DNA of 64,000 nt from Poriferisodalis sp965215815 (GTDB taxonomy: Bacteria; Actinomycetota; Acidimicrobiia; Acidimicrobiales; Poriferisodalaceae), in contig NZ_CBDCEO010000012.1 in assembly GCF_965215815.1 (NCBI RefSeq), positions 186,001-250,000 of the forward strand. Direction: 5' to 3'. The notes below the pieces were generated by a model that was not told the DNA's origin, made no database searches, and saw only the letters and a program-made list of their open reading frames with translations. Positions 32,469 to 41,027 of the stretch are shown one piece after another; the first letter of the stretch is position 1, and every line of letters starts with the position of its first letter. The translations under genes and the position numbers were made by a program.

Positions 32469-34654
32469 CCACCGCCGACACGCAATTTCGCACCGGCGGG
32501 GGCATCACGATCTCGCTGTCAACGGCGACCGTGGACGGTGATGCCGAGGTCGAAGATCTCGTGGACCGGCTGGACAAGGCCCGGGGCGTGCTGCTCTCGT
32601 CGAGCTACGAGTATCCCGGTCGCTACACCCGCTGGGACATGGGTTTCACCGATCCGCCGCTGGCCGTCACCAGCCGGGCCCAGGACGTGTCAGTGACAGC
32701 GCTGAACGAGCGCGGCACGGTCCTGCTCGAACCTGTGAATGAGGCGCTGGCGGCGCTGGGAAGCGCCTCGGGCATCGTCAACCTTGCGCACGATTCGAGT
32801 GACGGGCACGGTGAGGTGTCCTGCACGGTCGAACGCCCCGACCGGCGTTTCGCCGAAGAGGAGCGCAGCCGCCAGCCATCCACGTTCACGGTCGTGCGCG
32901 CTCTGATCGACCTGTTCAGCTGCGACGACCCGCACCTCGGCCTGTACGGCGCATTCGGATATGACCTCGCGTTCCAGTTCGAACCCATTGCCCTGGAGCT
33001 GCCGCGTCCGGCCCACCAGCGCGATCTGGTGCTGTACCTGCCCGATGACCTGCTCATCGTGGACCACCAGGGCGGCGTCGCCCAGCGCCTGCGCTATGAG
33101 TTCGCCGCGGCCGGCCGCACCACGGCCGGGCTTGCTGGGGGCGGCGACCGGACGCTGTATGAGCCAAACCTCGATCTCGAGGCGTTCCGCGATCACGAGC
33201 CGGGCGGCTATGCGGCCGGTGTGCAAGCCGCCCGCGAGTACTTCTCCCGGGGTGACCTGTTCGAAGTTGTCACCAGCCAGATGTTCTCCGAGCCGTGCGT
33301 CGAGCCGCCCTCGGAGCTGTTCCGGCGTCTCAAAGAACAGAACCCATCCCCGTACGGATTCCTAATAAATCTGGGCAGTGCTGGTGAGTCCGGCGAGTGG
33401 CTGGTGGGAGCCTCTCCAGAGATGTACGTGCGCGTCGAGGGTGACCGCGTCGAGACCTGCCCGATCTCGGGCACCATCGCTCGCGGTCAGGACCCCATCG
33501 ACGATGCCTCGCAGATCCTGGCGCTGCTCAATTCATCGAAAGACGAATCCGAGCTGACGATGTGCACCGATGTCGACCGCAACGACAAGAGCCGCATCTG
33601 CGTGCCGGGCTCAGTCAAGGTGATCGGCCGCCGGCAGATCGAGATGTACTCGCGCCTCATCCACACCGTCGACCACGTCGAAGGCCGTCTCCGAGGGGGT
33701 TTTGATGCGCTCGACGCCTTTCTGTCCCACACCTGGGCAGTCACGGTGACCGGTGCGCCCAAGACGGCGGCGATGATGTTCCTCGAGCAACACGAGCGCA
33801 CCGCCCGGGCTTGGTACGGCGGCGCCGTCGGCAAGGTCGGCTTTGACGGCGGCCTCAACACGGGCCTCACTCTGCGCACCATCCGCGTGATCGACGGACA
33901 CGCAGAGGTTCGGGTGGGCTCGACGCTGCTGTGGGACTCCATCCCCGACGACGAAGAATCCGAAACCGAGCTGAAAGCCTCGGCCTTCCTCGACGCGATC
34001 CGGCGACCCCGTTCGGCGCCGACGGCGGGGACGGTGGAGACCCGGCCCCGCCAACGACGCGTCCTGCTCGTCGACCACTTGGACTCGTTCGTGCACACGC
34101 TCGCCAACTACCTGCGCCAGACCGGCGCCACGGTGGTGACACGCAGGGCTGGGTTCCCGACAACCGAGATCAGTGCTGACGAGTTCGACCTCGTGGTGCT
34201 GTCGCCGGGTCCGGGTCGCCCCGACGACTTCGGCATCGGCCCGGTGGTGCGCGCCACGATCGATGCCGGAATTCCGCTCTTCGGTGTCTGCTTGGGCCTG
34301 CAGGGCATCGTGGAGTACTTCGGGGGCGAACTCGGGCAGCTGTCCACGCCGATGCACGGCAAGCCCTCTGCCATTCGCACCCTCGGCGGTCAGTTGCTCG
34401 ACGGATTGCCGAAGGAGTTCCGGGCGGGTCGCTATCACTCGCTGTTCGCCCGTCGTGCTGAGGTGCCTGACGCGCTGGAAGTGACCGCAATCAGCCTCGA
34501 CGACGACATCGTGATGGCCGTCGAGCACCGCGAACTGCCGGTCGCGGCCGTGCAGTTCCATCCCGAGTCGATCATGTCGCTCGACGACGGTGTGGGGCTC
34601 GCACTGATTCGCAATGCAGTGGATCGGCTGGTGCCCGGCTGGAGAAGCGGATGA
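32465..34654 (+). CDS. trpEG: Fused anthranilate synthase TrpE-TrpG
   Basis: The 729-residue fusion makes anthranilate from chorismate and glutamine. The N-terminal chorismate domain (to about residue 515) shows GRYTRWDMGF, VTSQMFSEP, CPISGTIARGQDP, ELTMCTDVDRNDKSR and GGLNTGLTLRTI. The C-terminal glutaminase domain (about 525-725) has LVVLSPGPGRPDDFG, the catalytic Cys in FGVCLGLQGIVEYFGG and VQFHPESIMS. Fusions of this order occur in several bacteria, including rhizobia and some actinobacteria. A phenazine or other secondary paralogue is less likely because trpF, trpB and trpA follow. Confidence 0.93.
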   Translation: MTTADTQFRTGGGITISLSTATVDGDAEVEDLVDRLDKARGVLLSSSYEYPGRYTRWDMGFTDPPLAVTSRAQDVSVTALNERGTVLLEPVNEALAALGSASGIVNLAHDSSDGHGEVSCTVERPDRRFAEEERSRQPSTFTVVRALIDLFSCDDPHLGLYGAFGYDLAFQFEPIALELPRPAHQRDLVLYLPDDLLIVDHQGGVAQRLRYEFAAAGRTTAGLAGGGDRTLYEPNLDLEAFRDHEPGGYAAGVQAAREYFSRGDLFEVVTSQMFSEPCVEPPSELFRRLKEQNPSPYGFLINLGSAGESGEWLVGASPEMYVRVEGDRVETCPISGTIARGQDPIDDASQILALLNSSKDESELTMCTDVDRNDKSRICVPGSVKVIGRRQIEMYSRLIHTVDHVEGRLRGGFDALDAFLSHTWAVTVTGAPKTAAMMFLEQHERTARAWYGGAVGKVGFDGGLNTGLTLRTIRVIDGHAEVRVGSTLLWDSIPDDEESETELKASAFLDAIRRPRSAPTAGTVETRPRQRRVLLVDHLDSFVHTLANYLRQTGATVVTRRAGFPTTEISADEFDLVVLSPGPGRPDDFGIGPVVRATIDAGIPLFGVCLGLQGIVEYFGGELGQLSTPMHGKPSAIRTLGGQLLDGLPKEFRAGRYHSLFARRAEVPDALEVTAISLDDDIVMAVEHRELPVAAVQFHPESIMSLDDGVGLALIRNAVDRLVPGWRSG

Positions 34655-35535
34655 CCCTGGGGCCGCAGCTTGATCGGCTTGTTACGGCGACCATCCCGCG
34701 AGACGTCGTGGTGGTGTCCGGACCTGAGGCGGCCGTGTATCTCCACGGTCAGATCTCAGCCGACGTGACAGCACTGGAGCGGGGCGAGAGCACCCTGTCC
34801 TTCCTGCTGGAACCACGCGGGCGTGTTGAAACGTTCTTCTCGATATGCCGCACCGGGCCCGACACCTACATCGCCGACACCGAACCCGGCTTCGGCGAGA
34901 CCATGGCGACGTCATTGGAGCGATTCAAGCTGCGAACACAAGCGGAGTTCTCACTGCAGCAGTGGACGGTGCACGCAGTGAGGGGTCCTCGCTCGACAAG
35001 CGATGCAGCAACCGCAACGGCGGCCACCGGCCCCGCTGACAACCCGGAGCACGTGGTGCGGCCCACGAATTGGCCACTGGCCAGCGGGTTCGACCTGCTC
35101 GCAAGCCCCGGCAGCGTCGTCGGTCGGCTCGGTGATGGTGCCGAGCAGGTCTCCCCGGACGAGTTCGACGTGCTGCGAATGGCATTCGGCTTGCCTGCGA
35201 TGGGCACAGAGATCCGGCCGGGCGACATCCCGAACGAGACGGGCCTTGTCGATCGTGCGGCGTCGTTCACGAAGGGCTGCTACCGCGGCCAGGAACTGGT
35301 CGAGCGGATTGACTCACGGGCTGGCGGCCGGCGCAGCGTGTGCCGGCTGCGGGCTGCGGTACCACTCGCGCCAGACGATCCATTACACGATGACGCCGGC
35401 ACTGCGGTTGCCAAGGTGTTGAGCGCAGCAGCGTTGGGGGATATGTCGGTGGGCTTCGCCCTGGCGCGACGGGATGCCGGCGACACGGCATACACGACGG
35501 CAGGCGAACCGGTCCTGCTCGCTGAGCTGTTCTGA
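34651..35535 (+). CDS. YgfZ/GcvT-like folate-binding protein
   Basis: The 294-residue protein belongs to the YgfZ (IbaG57-type) family, which helps iron-sulfur cluster enzymes with a folate cofactor. The signature K-G-C-Y-x-G-Q-E appears as TKGCYRGQELVERIDSR (about residues 208-224). The N-terminal part has AAVYLHGQISADVTAL and LLEPRGRVETFF. The ATG overlaps the trpEG stop (ATGA), so the two are co-translated, although no metabolic link is obvious. Confidence 0.87.
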   Translation: MTLGPQLDRLVTATIPRDVVVVSGPEAAVYLHGQISADVTALERGESTLSFLLEPRGRVETFFSICRTGPDTYIADTEPGFGETMATSLERFKLRTQAEFSLQQWTVHAVRGPRSTSDAATATAATGPADNPEHVVRPTNWPLASGFDLLASPGSVVGRLGDGAEQVSPDEFDVLRMAFGLPAMGTEIRPGDIPNETGLVDRAASFTKGCYRGQELVERIDSRAGGRRSVCRLRAAVPLAPDDPLHDDAGTAVAKVLSAAALGDMSVGFALARRDAGDTAYTTAGEPVLLAELF

Positions 35536-35624
35536 GGGCGCCGGTTTGATCGGCCCACTCAGGAGCCCTCACCGGTACGCTCGCAGGCTGTCGCTGACAT
35601 GACTGGATCGTAGGGAGTTTCGAC

Positions 35625-35939
35625 ATGGCAAAGACCGCACTGCTGGCCAAGCTGACCGCCCAACCAGGCAAGCGCGACGACCTGCTCGCCGTGATTGCCG
35701 ACATCGGCATGAGCAACGCTGCCGGAGAGCCCGGCACCGAGGTCTATGCCGCGCACAAGGACCAGAACGAAGACGATGTCGTGTGGTTCTACGAGCTGTA
35801 CACCGACCAATCTGCGCTGGAGTTGCACGGCGGCTCGGAGCAGATGAAGAACTTCGGTCGGGCAATGCGCGACTACATGGCGGGTCGGCCCGAGCTTATC
35901 TTCCTGGATCCGGTCGTCGCCAAGGGCGTCGACTTCTGA
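35625..35939 (+). CDS. Antibiotic biosynthesis monooxygenase (ABM) domain protein
   Basis: The 104-residue protein matches the ABM/YgiN ferredoxin-like dimeric fold: KTALLAKLTAQPGKRDDLLAVIADI at the start, EVYAAHKDQNEDDVVWFYELYTDQSALELHGGSEQM in the middle and the closing GRPELIFLDP. Such proteins are small oxygenases or quinone-modifying enzymes, and the reaction is not predictable. A GTAGGGAGTT ribosome site precedes the ATG. It lies between the ygfZ-like gene and trpF. Confidence 0.85.
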   Translation: MAKTALLAKLTAQPGKRDDLLAVIADIGMSNAAGEPGTEVYAAHKDQNEDDVVWFYELYTDQSALELHGGSEQMKNFGRAMRDYMAGRPELIFLDPVVAKGVDF

Positions 35940-36003
35940 CGCTGGGCTCGATGCCCCAGCGCCCGATGACCCAAGGCCCGCACGCGGCGAGAGGTCACCT
36001 GAC

Positions 36004-36675
36004 GTGTTCGTAAAGATCTGCGGCGTCACCAACGAGGAGGACGCGCTGGTAGCCGTGGGCATGGGCGCGGACGCGGTCGGCTTCAACTTCGTGCCGGGCT
36101 CGCCGCGCCAGATCTCTCCGCGACTCGCGCGTGACATCGTGCGTCGGTTGCCCGGCGGGATCATCACGGTCGGCGTCTTCCGCAATGAGCTGCCTGAGCG
36201 CGTTGTGCAGGTGATGGACGGCGCCGGCCTGCGTTTGGCGCAGTTGCACGGCAACGAAACTGCCGCCGACAGCCGCTGGATTGCCGAGCGCGTGCCGGGA
36301 CTCATCAAGGCGTTCGTGGCAGGCGATCCCAACGTGGAGCGAGTGCGCGATTACGGCGCTTCGGTGCTCATGCTGGACGGCTCTGAGCCTGGCAGCGGGC
36401 GCGTCTTCGATTGGCGCCAGCTGGAGGGCCGCGACCGCGGCATCAGGCTGCTGCTGGCTGGCGGGCTGAGCCCCTCCAACGTGGCCCAAGCCATCGAGAT
36501 CGTTCGTCCATGGGGAGTCGATGTGGCCTCGGGTGTCGAGTCGGAGCCGGGCCATAAGGACGTGCTCAAGATGCGCGAGTTCATTGCGAGGGCCAATGAC
36601 GCAGGGGAGTTGTACGAGGACACTGACGACGTGCAGATGCCGGGTTCGGCGCCGTACGACTGGCGTGATGACTGA
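36004..36675 (+). CDS. trpF: Phosphoribosylanthranilate isomerase TrpF
   Basis: The 223-residue TIM-barrel isomerase has the first catalytic Cys in FVKICGVTNEEDA, GADAVGFNFVPGSPRQ, LRLAQLHGNE and VLMLDGSEPGSGRVFDW with the catalytic Asp, then LLAGGLSPSNVAQA and VDVASGVESEPGHKD. It starts at GTG 36004. The presence of a separate trpF implies that HisA need not be bifunctional. A 20-residue tail (EDTDDVQMPGSAPYDWRDD) is extra. trpC and trpD are not in the window. Confidence 0.94.
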   Translation: MFVKICGVTNEEDALVAVGMGADAVGFNFVPGSPRQISPRLARDIVRRLPGGIITVGVFRNELPERVVQVMDGAGLRLAQLHGNETAADSRWIAERVPGLIKAFVAGDPNVERVRDYGASVLMLDGSEPGSGRVFDWRQLEGRDRGIRLLLAGGLSPSNVAQAIEIVRPWGVDVASGVESEPGHKDVLKMREFIARANDAGELYEDTDDVQMPGSAPYDWRDD

Positions 36676-36687
36676 GCGAGGGATCAC

Positions 36688-37899
36688 ATGGCAGCAGTAA
36701 TGGGCGAGCCAACACCAGGCACAAGGTCCGTCATGGGCGAGCCCACACCCGATGGCCGCTTCGGTGACTTCGGCGGCCGATTCGTTCCCGAGACGCTGGT
36801 CGCGGCGTGCGAGGAGCTCGAAGCAGCGTTTCGCGAGGCCTGGGTGGACCCTGCGTTCATTTCCGAGTTCGAGACCACGCTGCGTGACTTTGGCGGGCGC
36901 CCCTCACCGCTCACCGAGTGCCGCAATCTGTCCCGCCGGCTCGGCATTCGCCTGCTGGCCAAGCGGGAAGACCTCAACCACACCGGTTCCCACAAGATCA
37001 ACAACGTGATCGGTCAGGCACTGCTGGCCCAGCGCATGGGCAAGACCCGGCTCGTCGCCGAGACGGGGGCCGGCCAGCATGGCGTTGCTGCCGCCACTGC
37101 GGCCGCACTGCTGGGGATGGAGTGCAAGGTCTACATGGGTGCCGTGGACGTCGCCCGTCAGGCCCTGAACGTGTTCCGCATGCAGTTGCTGGGATCCGAA
37201 GTGGAGGCTGTGCAGTCAGGCAGCCGCACGCTCAAGGACGCCGTCAATGAGGCGCTGCGGGACTGGGTGGCCACGGTGGAGAACACGCACTACTGCCTCG
37301 GTTCGGTGATGGGCCCGCATCCATACCCGTGGATGGTGCGCACCTTCCACCATGTGATCGGCGACGAGGCTGCAGCCCAGTGCAAGGACCTGATGGGCGG
37401 CAGTCCCGACGTCGTGGTGGCATGCGTGGGCGGCGGCAGCAACGCCGCTGGCATCTTCTCCGGCTTCGCTGACGGTGATGCCCGCCTCGTGGGCGTCGAG
37501 CCTGCCGGAGGAGCAGCCGTCGGGCGGGGCGTGCCGGGCGTGGTGCATGGCATGACGAGCTATCTGATGCAGGACGAAGTGGGCCAGGTGCTCGAAGCCG
37601 AGTCGATCTCGGCCGGGCTGGACTATCCCGGCGTCGGGCCTGAGCACGCCTACCTGGCGGCGATCGGCCGAGCGGAATACCCGAGTGTGACCGACGACGA
37701 AGTGGTCGAGGCGTTCACGCTGATGAGCCGGTCCGAAGGCATCATCCCGGCGCTGGAGTGCGCACACGCGCTTGCGTGGATCGTGCGCGAGGCGCCAAGA
37801 ATCCAAGGCCAGACCGTGCTCATGAACCTCTCAGGCCGGGGCGACAAGGACGTTGACCAGATGATGGACGTGCTCGGGATGGAAGGGCCAGAACAATGA
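36688..37899 (+). CDS. trpB: Tryptophan synthase beta chain TrpB
   Basis: The 403-residue PLP enzyme joins indole and serine. The PLP lysine is in LNHTGSHKINNVIGQAL, with AETGAGQHGVA, PHPYPWMVRTFH, VVACVGGGSNAAGIF and EGIIPALECAHAL as further hallmarks. The N-terminus has a duplicated MGEPTP segment (33-bp period, ATGs at 36700 and 36733), so three in-frame starts exist; 36688 has a GCGAGGGA ribosome site. The stop is an ATGA junction to a 5-codon frame before trpA. Confidence 0.95.
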   Translation: MAAVMGEPTPGTRSVMGEPTPDGRFGDFGGRFVPETLVAACEELEAAFREAWVDPAFISEFETTLRDFGGRPSPLTECRNLSRRLGIRLLAKREDLNHTGSHKINNVIGQALLAQRMGKTRLVAETGAGQHGVAAATAAALLGMECKVYMGAVDVARQALNVFRMQLLGSEVEAVQSGSRTLKDAVNEALRDWVATVENTHYCLGSVMGPHPYPWMVRTFHHVIGDEAAAQCKDLMGGSPDVVVACVGGGSNAAGIFSGFADGDARLVGVEPAGGAAVGRGVPGVVHGMTSYLMQDEVGQVLEAESISAGLDYPGVGPEHAYLAAIGRAEYPSVTDDEVVEAFTLMSRSEGIIPALECAHALAWIVREAPRIQGQTVLMNLSGRGDKDVDQMMDVLGMEGPEQ

Positions 37900-37913
37900 G
37901 TGCACGTCAGTGA
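37896..37913 (+). other. Bridging mini-ORF between trpB and trpA (5 codons)
   Basis: MSARQ-stop starts on the ATG that overlaps the trpB stop (ATGA, 37896-37899). It ends on a TGA overlapping the trpA GTG start (GTGA, 37910-37913). It converts a 10-base gap into two perfect coupling junctions. Confidence 0.4.
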
Positions 37914-38716
37914 GCGACCAGCCCGGCAATTCAGAGCCGAGCGCTTTCGGCACGCTGGAAACGCATCTTCGGGCTCGGCGTGACAGTGGCGCCAAGCTGC
38001 TCATCCCGTATGTGACCGGCGGATATCCAGGCTGGCAGCGCGCGGTCGAGGCAGCCGCGGCCGCTGGGGCCGATGCCATCGAGATCGGTATTCCCTTCTC
38101 GGACCCGGTGATCGACGGACCGGTCATCCAGCAGGCCTCCACGGCTGCACTGGATGAGGGTGCAACACCAGCATCAGTGCTGGCGCAAGCGCGGGAGCTC
38201 GACACCGGCGTGCCTCACGCGGCGATGACCTACTACAACATCTGCCACCACCAAGGCCACGAGCGCTTCGCCGCAGCGCTCGTCGAGGCCGGCGTTTCGG
38301 GGGCGATCCTGCCCGACCTGCCGTACGTCGAGGCCGGGTCGTGGCTCGACGCTGCCGCCGAGTCAGGCATCGAGGCGATCCTGCTGGCAGCGCCTACCAC
38401 GCCTGAGCACCGGCTTGCGAAACTGTGCGGAGCGTCCCGAGGCTTCGTCTATGCAGTCGGCCTACTCGGCGTGACCGGAGAGCGGGCGGCACTTGCCCGC
38501 ACGGCCATCGAGATTGCGGCTCGTTGCCGGGCAGTGACCGATCGGCCCGTGCTCACCGGCGTCGGCATCGGTTCGCCGTCTCAAGCCGTCGAAGCCTGCG
38601 AGGTGTCCGACGGTGTCATCATCGGCTCCGCAGTCGTCCGAACCCTGATGTCGGACGGCCCTGAGGCGGTGGGCGAGCTCGTGGCCTCCTACCGGACGGC
38701 GCTCGATCGCGGCTGA
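37910..38716 (+). CDS. trpA: Tryptophan synthase alpha chain TrpA
   Basis: The 268-residue TIM-barrel subunit cleaves indole-glycerol phosphate. It has LLIPYVTGGYPGW, the catalytic Glu in AIEIGIPFSDPVIDGPVIQQ (the second catalytic Asp is in DPVIDGP), and MTYYNICHHQGHERF, GAILPDLPYVEA, FVYAVGLLGVTGER and GVGIGSPSQAVE. Start GTG at 37910. It forms the usual complex with TrpB encoded directly upstream. Confidence 0.95.
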   Translation: MSDQPGNSEPSAFGTLETHLRARRDSGAKLLIPYVTGGYPGWQRAVEAAAAAGADAIEIGIPFSDPVIDGPVIQQASTAALDEGATPASVLAQARELDTGVPHAAMTYYNICHHQGHERFAAALVEAGVSGAILPDLPYVEAGSWLDAAAESGIEAILLAAPTTPEHRLAKLCGASRGFVYAVGLLGVTGERAALARTAIEIAARCRAVTDRPVLTGVGIGSPSQAVEACEVSDGVIIGSAVVRTLMSDGPEAVGELVASYRTALDRG

Positions 38717-39133
38717 GTGGTGACTCCGGCCGAACCGAACGCTGCTGAACCGGCACCTTCAGGTGACGCTCCGTCGGATCCGCCCGAGCTCGATCCCGAC
38801 TGCGAACTGTGCGAGGCGGCACGCTTCACGCACTGGTACTTCGAGGATGAGTTCTGCTGGGTGGCTGACTGCGAGGTGTGCGCAACACCGATGGTGGTCT
38901 GGAAGCGGCACGGAACCGATCCGCCCGCTCCGGAGTTGGAAGCGATGCTGGCCCGCTTGACAGACGCAGGCGAGCAACGTTTCGGATCCAACAGCGGAAT
39001 CGTGGACCAGGTGATGCGCCAGATACCGGACCACTTCCACGCCCACTACCGGGATGCCGACTGGATGTCCCGCCGATGGAATGAGCCACCGAGCCGCTAC
39101 ACCGGTGTCGGCACGCCACGGGTGACCCGATGA
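38717..39133 (+). CDS. Small protein with paired cysteines and HxH motif, unknown function
   Basis: The 138-residue protein starts at tandem GTG codons (38717/38720) immediately after the trpA stop. It holds CELCEAARFTHWYFED, then VADCEVCATPMVVWKRHG and, near the end, IPDHFHAHYRDADW. Two CxxC pairs and an HFHAH motif suggest metal binding, with a distant flavour of HIT-like proteins, but I do not recognise a named family. The stop overlaps the cytochrome gene start (ATGA, 39130-39133). Confidence 0.75.
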   Translation: MVTPAEPNAAEPAPSGDAPSDPPELDPDCELCEAARFTHWYFEDEFCWVADCEVCATPMVVWKRHGTDPPAPELEAMLARLTDAGEQRFGSNSGIVDQVMRQIPDHFHAHYRDADWMSRRWNEPPSRYTGVGTPRVTR

Positions 39134-39525
39134 ACAAGCCATTCACGCCTAATCGTGGTGAAGTGAAGCGCCGCAAGTGGCGGGTGCCAGCGCTCGCGCT
39201 AGCGCTCGCGATCGGGCTCGCGAGCTGTGGTGGAGGCGATGCGACCGACGCCGATTTGGAGCGGCTGGAGCTGGCGTTCGCCAACGCAGATGTGGCGCTC
39301 GGGAACGAGGTATTCGGTGACAGTTGCTCGGTGTGCCATGGCAGCGATGGCAGTGGCGGGGTGGGTGCGGCGCTCGGCGGCGTCAGCGAACGGCTCTCCG
39401 TTGGCGACCACCTGTCGGTGGTGTGGAACGGCCGCGGCTCGATGCCGCCGTTCGGCGGGCTTCTCACCGATGCTGAGATTGCAGCCGTCGTGGCCTACCA
39501 GCGGAGCACCTTCGGCACGCAGTGA
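39130..39525 (+). CDS. Lipoprotein c-type cytochrome
   Basis: The 131-residue protein begins with a basic stretch and a signal peptide ending in the lipobox LASC. A single haem-binding site CSVCH lies at about residue 62, and the sixth-ligand Met is probably in GRGSMPPFGGLLTDAE, as in small cytochromes c. It should be exported and membrane-anchored and pass electrons in the respiratory chain. The Ala/Leu repeat in the signal peptide is encoded by near-perfect GCGCTCGCG repeats. Confidence 0.87.
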   Translation: MNKPFTPNRGEVKRRKWRVPALALALAIGLASCGGGDATDADLERLELAFANADVALGNEVFGDSCSVCHGSDGSGGVGAALGGVSERLSVGDHLSVVWNGRGSMPPFGGLLTDAEIAAVVAYQRSTFGTQ

Positions 39526-39612
39526 ACAGCGGGTACGCGTTTGGGGGCTCTTGTTGGCTGCGCTCACGGACCGCTCGGCTCCCCGGCGCGCGGTGGCGGT
39601 AGCTTCGCCCCA

Positions 39613-40071
39613 GTGAGTGATGCAGTGAGCGAGCCTGACATCCCGCGTCCCGAGGAGTTGCTGCCGCACCGAGCGCCGTTCCTGCTCGTCGATGAGATCG
39701 TCGAGCTCCAGCCCGGCGAGCGTTGCGTGGGGCTCTGGCACCTCAGCGGCGACGAGGCGTTCTTCACCGGTCATTTTCCCGGTAGGCCGACCCTGCCCGG
39801 GGTGCTCATGGTCGAAGCCATTGCACAGACGGCGGGTCTCGCAGCTGCCTCGGCCTCGTCTTTGAAAGGCAAGCTCGCGCTGTTCGGTGGCATCGACAGG
39901 GCCCGCTTCCGCCGCCAGGTGATTCCGGGCGACACGCTGCGGCTCGAAGCCACGATCGATCGCTTATCAACCAGGGGCGGCCGTGCAAGGGGCACGGCGA
40001 GCGTGAACGGTCAGGTGGTCTGCGAAGCCTCGATGATGTTCCTCTTCGCCGACGCAGACGCCAGCAACTGA
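39613..40071 (+). CDS. 3-hydroxyacyl-ACP dehydratase (FabZ-like hotdog protein)
   Basis: About 152 residues from the GTG at 39613 (a second GTG at 39625 is possible). FabZ hallmarks are ELLPHRAPFLLVDEIVEL and FTGHFPGRPTLPGVLMVEAIAQ, containing the catalytic His and Glu, followed by LFGGIDRARFRRQVIPGDTL. It dehydrates beta-hydroxyacyl-ACP in fatty-acid synthesis, or a related CoA ester. It lies after the cytochrome gene in the same direction, in a run of tightly packed genes. Confidence 0.87.
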   Translation: MSDAVSEPDIPRPEELLPHRAPFLLVDEIVELQPGERCVGLWHLSGDEAFFTGHFPGRPTLPGVLMVEAIAQTAGLAAASASSLKGKLALFGGIDRARFRRQVIPGDTLRLEATIDRLSTRGGRARGTASVNGQVVCEASMMFLFADADASN

Positions 40072-40205
40072 TTTGACCCAGAGGCGCACTCGGTGCAGCG
40101 TCTTCCTTCTCGTCACTACGTCAACACTGCGTGAAATTGGCGCATTCCTGCAGGCCGCGCGAGGCTTTGGGGATGCTCCGTTAAGTCGGCGACGACTTTC
40201 AGGCT

Positions 40206-40682
40206 GACTCCGTCCGGCAGGGCTCTGCATTCGAGCGGCAGGCGAAGGCCTACTTGGACGCGCTCGGATTCGATTTGCATGGCCGGCAGAAGTTCGCCGA
40301 TATCGGCTGCGAGGTCGATGACGTCGCCGAAGCACCTAACGGTGAGCTCGTGTACTTCGAGTACAAGGGCTCCTTCAAGGGCCAGCGGCCAGGTATGCGT
40401 CGCACGGACACAGTCAAGAAGGCATTGCTGACGGGGTTCCTGCTGCGCTCGATCGGAGACGAGAGGCCGTACTACGTACTGACTTCACACTTACCGACTG
40501 GCGGGGCGGCGCAGCGCATGATCGACACGGCGATGAGCGTGAAGGCCGTGTCAGGCGTGTTGGAGCTGAATGATCCGGTAGCCAGCCAAGCGCTCACCGA
40601 ACGGTTCGGACCGCCGGCGAGACCCCACATCGGGCCCGAGAGAACCTGGCAACCGGCGTTGCCAATAGCCCGCCGCGCCTAA
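40206..40682 (+). pseudogene. PD-(D/E)XK nuclease-like fragment without a clear start
   Basis: The frame is open from 40185 and reads DSVRQGSAFERQAKAYLDALGF, then GCEVDDVAEAPNGELVYFEYKG, FKGQRP and KKALLTGFLL. The D...(E-x-K) spacing in VDDVA...FEYKG fits a PD-(D/E)XK nuclease core. No ATG or GTG precedes the conserved N-terminal helix; the only start is TTG at 40254, which would cut it. It is probably a remnant of a nuclease-like gene, although TTG initiation of a shorter protein is possible. Confidence 0.45.
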
Positions 40683-40690
40683 TTCGGGAG

Positions 40691-40951
40691 TCAGCGCCCG
40701 GTGCGTTCGGCTTCGACAATGGCGGTCACAGTCTTGCGTCCGAGTCCGGACACTTTCGCAAGCTGGCGCAGCGAAGCGCCTGACTAGTGAGCCACCCGGA
40801 TCATGTCGCCCCGTACCTCGGCTTCCTTGTGCGCCCGCTCGGCGCTGAGACCTACTACCGCCAATGCTGCTGCGATCTCGTCGTCGAGCTCTCGGCGGTA
40901 CTTGTTGATCGCATCCCGGGCGGCTGACACTTCGGCTTCGGTGTAGCTCAT
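40691..40951 (-). pseudogene. Small helix-turn-helix protein interrupted by an in-frame TAG
   Basis: The frame from the ATG at 40951 reads MSYTEAEVSAARDAINKYRREL...GDMIRVAH, then TAG at 40784-40786, then continues in the same frame as SGASLRQLAKVSGLGRKTVTAIVEAERTGR before a TGA. The second part is a clear HTH (LRQLAKVSGLGRKTVTAIV). A single CAG-to-TAG change would explain the break. Together it would be about 86 residues, a DNA-binding protein probably linked to the adjacent DUF433 gene. Confidence 0.6.
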
Positions 40952-41027
40952 TATTGACCTCGCAGACCCGTGGCGAGCTTGTCTTGAATCAACATCAAGT
41001 TTGCTATCCGTGGCGATATGTCGCTTG

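Noticed and set aside
40784..40786. In-frame TAG as a pyrrolysine or selenocysteine codon
   Set aside because: The position is not a Cys or catalytic site, no insertion element was seen and a CAG-to-TAG nonsense change explains it more simply.
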